Under the pieces are notes generated by a model. It searched no databases and was not told the DNA's origin. It saw only the letters and a list, made by a program, of their open reading frames with translations. A stretch of DNA of 64,000 nt, taken from contig NZ_FNJJ01000006.1 in the NCBI RefSeq assembly GCF_900104265.1, positions 1 through 64,000 on the forward strand, read 5' to 3'. Below are positions 27,847 through 35,237 of the stretch, in pieces (within the stretch, counting starts at the first letter, position 1; each line of letters starts with the position of its first letter). A program made the translations under genes and the position numbers. The stretch comes from Ectopseudomonas guguanensis. GTDB taxonomy: Bacteria; Pseudomonadota; Gammaproteobacteria; Pseudomonadales; Pseudomonadaceae.

Positions 27847-29853
27847 ATGGATCGAGCAACGGACACCAACTCCAGCCTTTCACTTACGGCAGGCAGTCTA
27901 ACGGCTCTCTACCCCGAAGCTGCATCCGGGCGTGAAACACTGGGGCAACTCGACGAGCTAGTCCTGCTCGGCAATAGCGCCACCGCCCTCACCCTCCCCG
28001 ACGCCATCGCTACCCACGTCACCCTCATCCTCCACAACGACACCAACCAGCGCCCCCTCGACGCCCTGGTCGCGGAAATCCGCCAGCTCCCCGCCGATGC
28101 CACCGCCGATCGTTATCAAGTGGTGCTGCGCCCCTGGCTCTGGTGGCTGACCCTTGCCAGCAATAACCGGGTATTCCAGAACCTCTCCACCAGCGACATC
28201 GTCACCACCATTTTCAAGGCCCATGGCTTTACCGACTTCAAGCTGTCGCTCTCCGGCAGCTACGAGCCGCGTGAGTATTGCGTGCAGTACGGGGAGACGG
28301 ATTTCGCCTTCGTTTCGCGGCTGCTGGAGGAGGAAGGCATCTTCTGGTTCTTCACCCACGAAGACGGCAAGCACACGCTGGTGCTGGGCGACAGCAGCGA
28401 TGCCTTCGTGCCGATCCCCAACGGGCCGAAGGTGCCCTACCTGGGCCAGGGCATCGGCGTGCGCGAGCTGCATGGCATCCGCTCGACGCAGTACAGCGTG
28501 CAGGCGGTAAGCGGGGTGTACAGCGCCACGGACTACGCCTTCACCACCCCCACCACCTCGCTCTACAGCCAGGCCGAGGCAGTGGCCGGACCGCTGTCGA
28601 TGTACGAGCACCCGGGCGGCTATATCGCCAAGGCGCGCGGCGATGCCTTGACCAAGCAGCGCGTGGACGGGCTGCGCAGCCAGGAGAAGCGCCTGATAGG
28701 CGAGAGCGACTGCCGCTGGCTGGTGCCCGGCCACTGGTTCACCCTCACCGGGCATGACGACGCCAGCCTCAATATCGACTGGGTGGTGACCGCCGTCACC
28801 CACGACGCCAGCCACGAGCACTACCGCAACCGTTTCGAGGCCATCCCCAAGGCCACCACCTACCGCCCGCCCCGGCTCACGCCCAAGCCACGCATGCATA
28901 CCCAGACCGCGCAGGTGGTGGGCAAAGCCGGCGAGGAGATCTGGACCGACCAGTACGGCCGCATCAAGATCCAGTTCCCCTGGGATCGCGACGGCAAGAA
29001 CGACGAAACCTCGTCCTGCTGGGTGCGCGTGGTGCTGCCCTGGAGCGGCAAGGGCTTCGGCATGCAGTTCATCCCGCGTATCGGCCAGGAAGTGATCGTC
29101 ACCTTCATCGACGGCGACCCGGACCGCCCGCTGGTCACCGGCTGCGTCTACAACGGCGACAACACCCTGCCATACGCCCTGCCGGACAACCAGACGCAGT
29201 CGGGCATCAAGACCAACTCCTCCAAAGGCGGCGGCGGTTTCAACGAGCTTCGCTTCGAAGACAAGAAGGACGCCGAGGAAGTCTTCCTCCAGGCGCAGAA
29301 GGACATGAAGGTCAACGTGCTCAACGACAGCACCGCCACCATCGGCCACGACGAAACCCTCACGGTGCAGAACGCCCGCACCCGCACGGTGAAGGAAGGC
29401 GACGAAACCATCACCCTGGAGAAGGGCAAGCGCACGGTGACCATCCAGACCGGCAGCGACACCCTCGACGTGAAGGACAGCCGCACCGTCAGCGTTGGCG
29501 CCGACCAGACCCACAGCACCGGCGGCAACTACAGCCACAAGGTCAGCGGCAATTACGAGCTGACCGTGGACGGCAACCTCACCATCAAGGTGACCGGCAC
29601 CCTCACCCTGCAGAGCGGCGGCGACTTCACCGCCAAGAGCGACAAGAACCTCACCACCCAGGCCGGCATGGCCCTCACCGACAAGGCAGGTACCTCACTC
29701 ACCAATCAGGCCGGTACGTCCCTGGACAACAAGGCCGGCACCACCCTGACCAACGACGCCGGCGTCAGCCTCACCAACAAGGCCGCCGCCGAACAGACCG
29801 TGGACGGCGGCGGCATGCTGACCCTCAAGGGCGGACTGGTGAAGGTCAACTGA
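27847..29853 (+). CDS. vgrG: T6SS spike protein VgrG (TssI)
   Basis: VgrG trimers cap the Hcp tube and carry effectors. The 668-residue protein has gp27-like parts (YEPREYCVQYGETDFAFVSRLLEEEGIFWFF; HPGGYIAKARGDALTKQR) and the gp5-like OB region (QYGRIKIQFPWDRDGKNDETSSCWVRV; GMQFIPRIGQEVIVTFIDGDPDRPLVTGCVYNG). It ends in a beta-helix needle with repeats built on A-G-T-x-L-T-N. It ends at LKGGLVKVN with no extra effector domain. The first 40 residues are unusual but the later N-terminal domain is intact. Confidence 0.95.
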   Translation: MDRATDTNSSLSLTAGSLTALYPEAASGRETLGQLDELVLLGNSATALTLPDAIATHVTLILHNDTNQRPLDALVAEIRQLPADATADRYQVVLRPWLWWLTLASNNRVFQNLSTSDIVTTIFKAHGFTDFKLSLSGSYEPREYCVQYGETDFAFVSRLLEEEGIFWFFTHEDGKHTLVLGDSSDAFVPIPNGPKVPYLGQGIGVRELHGIRSTQYSVQAVSGVYSATDYAFTTPTTSLYSQAEAVAGPLSMYEHPGGYIAKARGDALTKQRVDGLRSQEKRLIGESDCRWLVPGHWFTLTGHDDASLNIDWVVTAVTHDASHEHYRNRFEAIPKATTYRPPRLTPKPRMHTQTAQVVGKAGEEIWTDQYGRIKIQFPWDRDGKNDETSSCWVRVVLPWSGKGFGMQFIPRIGQEVIVTFIDGDPDRPLVTGCVYNGDNTLPYALPDNQTQSGIKTNSSKGGGGFNELRFEDKKDAEEVFLQAQKDMKVNVLNDSTATIGHDETLTVQNARTRTVKEGDETITLEKGKRTVTIQTGSDTLDVKDSRTVSVGADQTHSTGGNYSHKVSGNYELTVDGNLTIKVTGTLTLQSGGDFTAKSDKNLTTQAGMALTDKAGTSLTNQAGTSLDNKAGTTLTNDAGVSLTNKAAAEQTVDGGGMLTLKGGLVKVN

Positions 29854-29860
29854 GACGCCC

Positions 29861-30403
29861 ATGGCCAACGGCAATCTCGACCTCACCCGCGGCGACAGCC
29901 ACCTCCAGGGCCGCCTGGAGGATGGCGCCCTCGACGGCCCGGTGCGCATTCAGGAGGCCGGCCGCCCACAGGCCCAGCTCGGCTACGCCAATGGCATGCT
30001 GCACGGCCCCAGCATCCTCTACCACCCCAACGGCCAGATTTCCGCGCAACTGCCCTACGCCGAGGGACGCCTGCATGGCGTGGCCCAGTACTTCGCCGCC
30101 GAAGGCTGGTTGCAGCGCAAGGTCGCCTATCGCCAAGGCTTGATGCACGGCGAAGCCAGCAGCTACTACCCGGATGGCAGCCTGGCCGAGCTGGAGCTGT
30201 ACCGCGATGGTGTGCGTGACGGTCTCTATCAGCGCTTCCATGGCAACGGCCAGGTAGCGCATCGCGGCCGCTACGCCAAAGGCAAACCGCTGGACGAAGG
30301 CCAGGGCTTCGCCGAAGACGGCCGTCCACTGGACGCCGACGGCAAACCCATCTCGCGGCTGCGTTGGTGGTGGAGAAGGTGGAACGAATCGGCCGAGGCC
30401 TAG
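29861..30403 (+). CDS. MORN-repeat protein, YwqK antitoxin-like
   Basis: The 180-residue protein is built of about six MORN-like repeats with a core like G-x-x-H-G-x-x-x-x-Y-x-x-x-G (GMLHGPSILYHPNGQ, GRLHGVAQYFAAEG, GLMHGEASSYYPDGS, GVRDGLYQRFHGNGQ). Such proteins are commonly labelled YwqK-family antitoxins and often sit beside polymorphic-toxin or T6SS spike genes. It begins 7 bp after vgrG and is surely co-transcribed. It has no signal peptide, so it would act in the cytoplasm. It is a plausible immunity or adaptor protein; which partner it matches is not shown by the sequence. Confidence 0.75.
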   Translation: MANGNLDLTRGDSHLQGRLEDGALDGPVRIQEAGRPQAQLGYANGMLHGPSILYHPNGQISAQLPYAEGRLHGVAQYFAAEGWLQRKVAYRQGLMHGEASSYYPDGSLAELELYRDGVRDGLYQRFHGNGQVAHRGRYAKGKPLDEGQGFAEDGRPLDADGKPISRLRWWWRRWNESAEA

Positions 30404-30407
30404 CAGA

Positions 30408-30645
30408 TTACTGAAAAACGTAGGCAAGGCAGCCGGTGCAATACCGATGGCGGCCCCACAGAAACAGGCGAAAAACGATCGGAGTCGCGGCCGACTTTAC
30501 GAGCTGTAAATGAGCATTTTGATGGGGGCGCCTAGCTCGAACTCGCGCACGAGCCTGTTCTTGACGCTGCAATGGCAACGCACGACTGCATGGACACATG
30601 AGGTAGAGCGACGCAGGAAGCCAAAGCCGAGGTAGTTTCAAAAGC
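30408..30645. repeat. Possible miniature inverted-repeat element
   Basis: This roughly 235-bp non-coding stretch between two convergent genes has loosely inverted ends. The left reads TACTGAAAAACGTAGG and the right, on the minus strand, TTTGAAACTACCTCGG. An internal hairpin has GCTCG/CGAGC arms (about 30536-30556). Its look resembles dispersed short repeats I associate with some Pseudomonas genomes, but no second copy exists in this window to prove repetition. Confidence 0.35.
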
Positions 30646-31038
30646 CTAAGGAATCAGCATCTGGACCTGGCCGGGCATCACCACCTTGATCACCCCGGCC
30701 CAGTTGCACATCAACGTACAGTTGGAATCCAGCGAAGGCATGTTGCCCAGCAGCATGGTAGGCGCTCCGGGTATCCAGGGCGATGCCGTAGCGGGTATGC
30801 AAGGCATGGGCGTCAGGGCTCCCAGCGCCGCAGCGGTAGCCGCAGCCACCATGGGGTTGGCCAGGCTCTGACACATGCCGAAAGGCATGATATTCACCAG
30901 CGGAATATGATCCATGATGTTCGCCGCCGGCATGCCCCCTGTGAGCGTGCGGTTCGTCGGCAACACGTTCAACATGCTTGGAGCAACACCAAAGCTGCAC
31001 TGTAGCGTGGCGCCGCTGCATACCTGTGGACAGCCCAT
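30646..31038 (-). CDS. DUF4280 PAAR-like T6SS spike-tip protein
   Basis: The 130-residue protein matches the DUF4280/PAAR-like pattern: an early VCSGATLQCSFGVAPS, then NRTLTGGMPAANIMDHIPLVNIMPFGMCQSLANP, a run of Ala/Thr (VAAATAAALGALTPMPCIP), and a C-terminal MCNWAGVIKVVMPGQ. Family members act as tips on VgrG spikes or as adaptors for cargo effectors. It carries no C-terminal toxin. It is encoded against the vgrG-MORN genes, so it is expressed separately. Conserved Cys pairs could bind metal. Confidence 0.85.
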   Translation of the reverse strand: MGCPQVCSGATLQCSFGVAPSMLNVLPTNRTLTGGMPAANIMDHIPLVNIMPFGMCQSLANPMVAAATAAALGALTPMPCIPATASPWIPGAPTMLLGNMPSLDSNCTLMCNWAGVIKVVMPGQVQMLIP

Positions 31039-31335
31039 TGGTTACCTCGTCCGTAGTGGCGATAGTCAGTCTAGTTGAAGCTCAGCGGTTTTGGCCGAAG
31101 CGCCAACACTTCCCGTGCCATTGCCGACTTGAGTACCAATCACGAGGCTGAAGGCTTTACAGAGCGGAAGGTTCGGTCCTGTCGCATCAAGCAGCCAGAC
31201 GGGCCGGACAGCCGACCCGAATCACTCGTGCATGCACCCAGAGGCGAGAGAGCGGTTTCACGTAGATGGCCAGAGCAGACGGACATTGTCCGTTTCAACC
31301 ATGCAACCGGATGCTGCGATCAGGCTTACACCAGT
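31039..31335. other. Gap without a recognisable gene
   Basis: I see no conserved coding signal, RNA gene, clear promoter or terminator in these 297 bp. The region must contain the promoter of the PAAR-like gene and the 3' end of the hiuH transcript. Confidence 0.5.
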
Positions 31336-31746
31336 TCAATTGCCCCGATAGGTCGAAAACCCATAGGGGCTGAGCAACAGCGGAATGTGGTAATGCGGCA
31401 CGGTACCGTCGACCTCGAAGATCACAGGCACTTCGGGGAAGAAGCTCTTCGTGTCGTGCTTCGCAAACCACTCACCGGTCTTGAACGTCACGCGATAGGT
31501 GCCCTTCTCGAGGGTTTTGCCTTGCGGATACAGGGCGGTGATACGTCCCTGCTCGTTGGTGACGCCGTCATTGAGTGTCTGCCAATTCTGGCCGTCCTTC
31601 TTTTCCAGCGTCACGGCGACGGCTGGCGACGGCAAGCCGTCCTGCAGGTTCAGTACATGGACGCTGAGCGGATTGGTGTCTGCCAACGCCAGGGAAGAAA
31701 GACCACTCAGGACTGCACCTGCCAGAAGGGTTTTAAGAGTCTTCAT
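31336..31746 (-). CDS. hiuH: Periplasmic 5-hydroxyisourate hydrolase (transthyretin-like)
   Basis: HiuH hydrolyses 5-hydroxyisourate, the unstable product of urate oxidation. The 136-residue protein has a Sec signal peptide (cleavage after SSLALA, about residue 22). The TLP core includes LSVHVLNLQDGLPS with the catalytic His, GRIT with the Arg, and HYHIPLLLSPYGFSTYRG. The hallmark C-terminal tetrapeptide YRGS is YRGN here. It follows the GlcG-like gene by 15 bp in one operon, divergent from an HprRS-like system. This is the same pairing known from E. coli hiuH-hprRS. Confidence 0.92.
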   Translation of the reverse strand: MKTLKTLLAGAVLSGLSSLALADTNPLSVHVLNLQDGLPSPAVAVTLEKKDGQNWQTLNDGVTNEQGRITALYPQGKTLEKGTYRVTFKTGEWFAKHDTKSFFPEVPVIFEVDGTVPHYHIPLLLSPYGFSTYRGN

Positions 31747-31761
31747 GCTGTATCTCCGATT

Positions 31762-32259
31762 TTATTGATGGATGGAAAGAATCTGTTCGATGGCCTTGAG
31801 TGCACAGGCCTCGTCATTGGCAGCACCGCCGGCGCCTGCGACGCCAAGAGCCCCGATCACCTGATCCCCCACTTTCAGCGGTACACCGCCGCCCAACAGC
31901 AGAAGTTCGTCGAGAGTGTTGAGGTTCTCGGCGTCGGGGGTACTGCGGGCTCGTTCGGCCAGCAGGCGTGTCGGTGTTTTCGTCGACAGTGCCGTGAAGG
32001 CCTTGCGCTGCGCGGCCGCCGTGTTGTGGGGGCCGACGTTATCGTCGCGCTGAAGAGCGACCAGGTTGCCGCCACGGTCGACGACCGCCGCGACCGCGCT
32101 GCGGCCATCGGCGTGGCAGGCGGACAGGGTTGCATCCAGTAGCTGATTGGCCAGCGGCAGCGTCACGTCCTGACGCATCGCGACTGGCTCGGTGGCCCAT
32201 GAGCTGGACGCGAGGATCGACAGCGTCAGTGCGGACAAGGTGATGTGAAGCTTGGGCAT
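31762..32259 (-). CDS. Secreted GlcG/HbpS-like (DUF336) protein
   Basis: The protein is 165 aa from the ATG at 32257-32259 (AGGAGAAC upstream). It begins with a signal peptide ([22 protein letters not shown]) and continues with the GlcG/HbpS fold: [36 protein letters not shown] and [27 protein letters not shown]. Family members bind haem or small ligands and sense redox stress; some process glycolate-type metabolites. It precedes hiuH in an operon likely driven by the HprR-box at 32338-32355, so a periplasmic role in oxidative stress is plausible. Substrate unknown. Confidence 0.82.
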   Translation of the reverse strand: MPKLHITLSALTLSILASSSWATEPVAMRQDVTLPLANQLLDATLSACHADGRSAVAAVVDRGGNLVALQRDDNVGPHNTAAAQRKAFTALSTKTPTRLLAERARSTPDAENLNTLDELLLLGGGVPLKVGDQVIGALGVAGAGGAANDEACALKAIEQILSIHQ

Positions 32260-32337
32260 GCCGTTCTCCTGGTAAGGCTCTGCTGAGCGGATGCCGGCAA
32301 TCCTGCCCACCGGCGACCGTCAGATGGATTGCGTCAG

Positions 32338-32355
32338 GATTACGAATTTGTAATG
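32338..32355. promoter_or_regulatory. Putative HprR operator between glcG-like/hiuH and hprRS
   Basis: The site ATTAC-GAATTT-GTAAT is a perfect 5-bp inverted repeat. Read on the minus strand the 18 bp CATTACAAATTCGTAATC matches the HprR-box as I recall it from E. coli (CATTACAAAATTGTAATG) at 15 of 18 positions. It lies 50 bp before hprR and 78 bp before the divergent gene, so it could control both. Confidence 0.7.
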
Positions 32356-32405
32356 GGAGTCGGCAGCGGTTGCGCCTAGGCTATGCACAGGTTCAGGAGA
32401 CAGAA

Positions 32406-33077
32406 ATGCGCATTCTGCTGGTTGAAGACGAAGTCAAAACGGCTGACTACTTGAGAAAGGGCTTGAGCGAGTCGGGCTTCATGGTCGAGGTGGCGCTGAA
32501 CGGCCTGGATGGTCAGCACCTCGCGCAGGAATTCGACTTCGACCTGATCATTCTCGACGTCATGCTGCCGGGACTCGATGGCTGGCAGTTGCTGCAGGTC
32601 ATACGGCGCAAGCTCGACACCCCCGTGCTGTTTCTGACCGCGCGTGACGCCGTGGAAGATCGCGTCAAAGGGCTGGAGCTGGGCGCCGACGACTATCTGA
32701 TCAAGCCATTCTCCTACGCAGAGTTGCTCGCCAGGGTTCGCACGCTTCTGCGCAGAGGGCCAGCGCGGGAGATCGAACATTTCCAGGTGGCCGATCTTGC
32801 GCTCGACCTGCTCAAGCGCAAGGTCAGCCGCGCGGGTGATCGCCTCAACCTGACGAACAAGGAGTTCGCCCTGCTCCACCTTTTAATCAGCCGCCAGGGT
32901 GAAGTGCTGTCGAGGACGCTGATCGCCTCGCATGTCTGGCAAATGAATTTCGACAGCGACACCAACGTGGTGGACGTGGCCATCCGGCGGCTGCGCGCAA
33001 AAGTTGACGATCCCTACCCCCTGAAACTGATTCACACCGTGAGGGGCATGGGCTACATGCTGGATCTGCAGGCATGA
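32406..33077 (+). CDS. hprR: OmpR-family response regulator (HprR/CopR type)
   Basis: The protein is 223 aa from the ATG at 32406 (AGGAG upstream). The receiver domain has the acidic pocket (LVEDE), phospho-acceptor Asp in [13 protein letters not shown] (about residue 51) and LTARD...[11 protein letters not shown]. The C-terminal winged-helix output domain includes [13 protein letters not shown] and [33 protein letters not shown], characteristic of heavy-metal/HprR regulators. It is coupled to the kinase by an ATGA overlap. The HprR identity rests on divergence from hiuH plus the operator; a copper-responsive CopR/CusR paralogue is the alternative. Confidence 0.88.
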   Translation: MRILLVEDEVKTADYLRKGLSESGFMVEVALNGLDGQHLAQEFDFDLIILDVMLPGLDGWQLLQVIRRKLDTPVLFLTARDAVEDRVKGLELGADDYLIKPFSYAELLARVRTLLRRGPAREIEHFQVADLALDLLKRKVSRAGDRLNLTNKEFALLHLLISRQGEVLSRTLIASHVWQMNFDSDTNVVDVAIRRLRAKVDDPYPLKLIHTVRGMGYMLDLQA

Positions 33078-34471
33078 GACTATCGCCCAGAACGCTGAGC
33101 CTACGCCTGGCGCTGATGTTCGCGCTTTCGAGCTGCATGCTGCTCGGCGCAGTAGCGGCCTACCTGTATCACTCTCTGGAGCGTGAAATCCTCTGGAGAG
33201 ACGACCAGGCTCTGCTGGGTCGCCTGCAACGCATGCAGGCGATTCTGAACGATACCGAGAGTATCGAAGCTTTGCGTAACCGCCCTCAGCTTTACGAAAA
33301 CATGCTGGGCAACAGGGACAGCTTTCTGTGGATAGTCGATGCGTCTGATCGCGCCCTGATCGAAGTAAACCCCGGTTCGCTGCCGCTCCCCGAATTGCCG
33401 GATACCTCCTCACCTGTACTGGGCAATGCTCCAAACAACAGCTCACTGCGCCTGGCATGGCTGGACGTAGCAAGTCCCGGCGGTAGCCTCAAGTTGATCG
33501 CAGGCAAACGTTCGGACGAGCGCGATCAGATGCTGGGCGCCTACCGCGCCAAAATCTGGATGGCACTCGGAGCCGGTGTGTTCCTGGCCTTTGCGCTAGG
33601 CTGGCTGGTCAGCCAGCGAGGCTTGAGACCCGTTAGAACGCTGGCCGCTCAGGCAGCGGGCATCGACGCTCGTCATCTCCACCTGCGCCTCGACGATTTC
33701 GCCGATACCGCCGAACTCCAAATCCTGAGTCAGGCACTCAACCAGATGCTGGACAGGCTGGAGCAAGGCTTCGCCCAGCTGTCTCGCTTTTCAGAAGACC
33801 TGGCCCACGAGATGCGCACGCCTTTGACCAACCTGCTGGGGCAGAGCCAGCAATTGCTCGGCCGAAACCGCTCACCCGAGGAATACCAGAACGCGCTGGC
33901 CTCCAATCTGGAAGAGTACGAGCGACTAGCCCGAATGATCGACAGCATGCTGTTTCTGGCCAGGTGTGAGCAGCCCATGGCAACGATCAAGCGGGAGCCG
34001 GTAGACCTGCAGGCTCTTGTCGAACAGCTGTGCGAGTATTTCGAAGGTATGGCTGAGGATCGCGGCATCTTGTTGGTCAACCGCAGCCATGGACAGCTCG
34101 AAGCGGAGCCTGAGCTACTGCGCCGGGCGTTGGCCAATCTCCTCGCCAACGCTCTACGCTATGGTGCCGCTGATAGCCAGGTGACCATCAGCACCAGGAT
34201 GGAAGGCAACAGCCTGGAAATTCTGGTTCACAACCAGGGCAACCCCATAGAGGCCGCGCACCTGCCCCATCTGTTCAAGCGCTTCTATCGCTGTGATGCC
34301 TCACGCAATCAACCCGACGACTCCGGCGGGCTCGGGTTGGCGATCGTCCAATCAATCATGCACGCGCATGCGGGAGAGGCCAGCGTCAAAAGCGACGCGA
34401 CAGGAACCGTCTTCAGCTTGCATTTCACGACCAGCCAGTCGCTGGGAAAACGGAGTGCATTGGCACGCTGA
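33074..34471 (+). CDS. hprS: Sensor histidine kinase (HprS/CusS type)
   Basis: The 465-residue inner-membrane kinase has TM1 (about 10-32) and a periplasmic sensor of roughly 120 residues. TM2 (about 160-178, [19 protein letters not shown]) leads into a HAMP segment. The HisKA H-box is HEMRTPL (about residue 246), and the ATPase has an N-box ([12 protein letters not shown]) and G-box ([12 protein letters not shown]). It overlaps hprR by 4 bp. In E. coli the HprS sensor responds to reactive oxygen or chlorine; the same input is an inference here. Confidence 0.9.
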   Translation: MRLSPRTLSLRLALMFALSSCMLLGAVAAYLYHSLEREILWRDDQALLGRLQRMQAILNDTESIEALRNRPQLYENMLGNRDSFLWIVDASDRALIEVNPGSLPLPELPDTSSPVLGNAPNNSSLRLAWLDVASPGGSLKLIAGKRSDERDQMLGAYRAKIWMALGAGVFLAFALGWLVSQRGLRPVRTLAAQAAGIDARHLHLRLDDFADTAELQILSQALNQMLDRLEQGFAQLSRFSEDLAHEMRTPLTNLLGQSQQLLGRNRSPEEYQNALASNLEEYERLARMIDSMLFLARCEQPMATIKREPVDLQALVEQLCEYFEGMAEDRGILLVNRSHGQLEAEPELLRRALANLLANALRYGAADSQVTISTRMEGNSLEILVHNQGNPIEAAHLPHLFKRFYRCDASRNQPDDSGGLGLAIVQSIMHAHAGEASVKSDATGTVFSLHFTTSQSLGKRSALAR

Positions 34472-34700
34472 AACGCTGAGAGCTGCGCTCAAGGACGCCG
34501 GTATATGGGGAACGACCGGGCCTTGTACGGGTGACAGGCGCCTGTAGGCGTGTCCCAGCCATCAGCTCGTCATCACCTGGATAGCCTGCCCGCCCCATTC
34601 ACGTGGCACCACCCAACAAGAGGGGGGCAAGGATCACGGCACCTGATCAGAATCCTCGCAAGTGTTCGCAACCCGCACGAGCCTGAGCCAAGGAGCCCCC
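34472..34700. other. Gap with a 12-bp palindrome
   Basis: The 229-bp gap before the cupin gene contains the perfect palindrome ACAGGCGCCTGT (34534-34545), a possible dimeric repressor site for the downstream sulfatase cluster. No terminator with a T-tract was seen after the kinase gene. Confidence 0.35.
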
Positions 34701-35177
34701 ATGCTGTACGAATCGATCGATACCGCCGCCATCAACGATGAAGACCTGCCCTGGGTGCCGTTTGCCCCCTACAGCAACGAAGTCTTCGTCAAATACATCA
34801 AGTGCGACCCCGTGCGCGGGGAGACCATTACCCTGCTCAAGTCGCCTGCCGGCGTCACCATGCCCAAGCACCACCATTCCGGCACGGTAATCGTCTACAC
34901 CATCAAGGGTGCCTGGAAATACCTCGAGCACGACTGGATCTCCAAGGAAGGCGGCGTGGTCTTCGAGACCGCCGGCACCAGCCACACCCCCTTGGCGCTG
35001 ACCGAGTACGGCGACGAGATCATCACCCTGAACATCGTCCAGGGCGACCTGTTGTACTTCGACGAGAACGACAATATCTGCGCCATCGAGAACTGGAAAT
35101 CCGGGGTCGAGCGCTACCTGGCCTACTGCAAGGCCAACGGCATCGAAGCCAGGGACATCACCAGCTTCGCAGCCTGA
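34701..35177 (+). CDS. Cupin, 2,4'-dihydroxyacetophenone dioxygenase-like
   Basis: The 158-residue protein starts at the ATG at 34701 with AAGGAG upstream; an upstream in-frame ATG at 34662 lacks a site. It has the ChrR/DAD-type cupin motif (MPKHHHSGTVIVYTIKGAWKYLEHDWISKEGGVVFETAGTSHTPLAL) with the metal-binding His cluster and later Glu/His. The named relatives are 2,4'-dihydroxyacetophenone dioxygenases, which cleave a C-C bond next to a ketone. The true substrate is unknown. It lies 60 bp before the sulfatase, so both may serve one sulfated or aromatic ketone pathway. Confidence 0.75.
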   Translation: MLYESIDTAAINDEDLPWVPFAPYSNEVFVKYIKCDPVRGETITLLKSPAGVTMPKHHHSGTVIVYTIKGAWKYLEHDWISKEGGVVFETAGTSHTPLALTEYGDEIITLNIVQGDLLYFDENDNICAIENWKSGVERYLAYCKANGIEARDITSFAA

Positions 35178-35237
35178 GCCAGCGCATCGCCCGCCGCCTC
35201 GGCAAGTTCGGCGGGCTCCTCGCCATAGAACAACAAG

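Noticed and set aside
27958..29538. 526-codon minus-strand frame opposite vgrG
   Set aside because: Shadow frame of vgrG; Val/Ala/Gly-rich with no recognised domain.
29600..29850. Short tandem repeats at the vgrG 3' end as a DNA repeat element
   Set aside because: They are in-frame A-G-T-x-L-T-N coding repeats of the VgrG needle.
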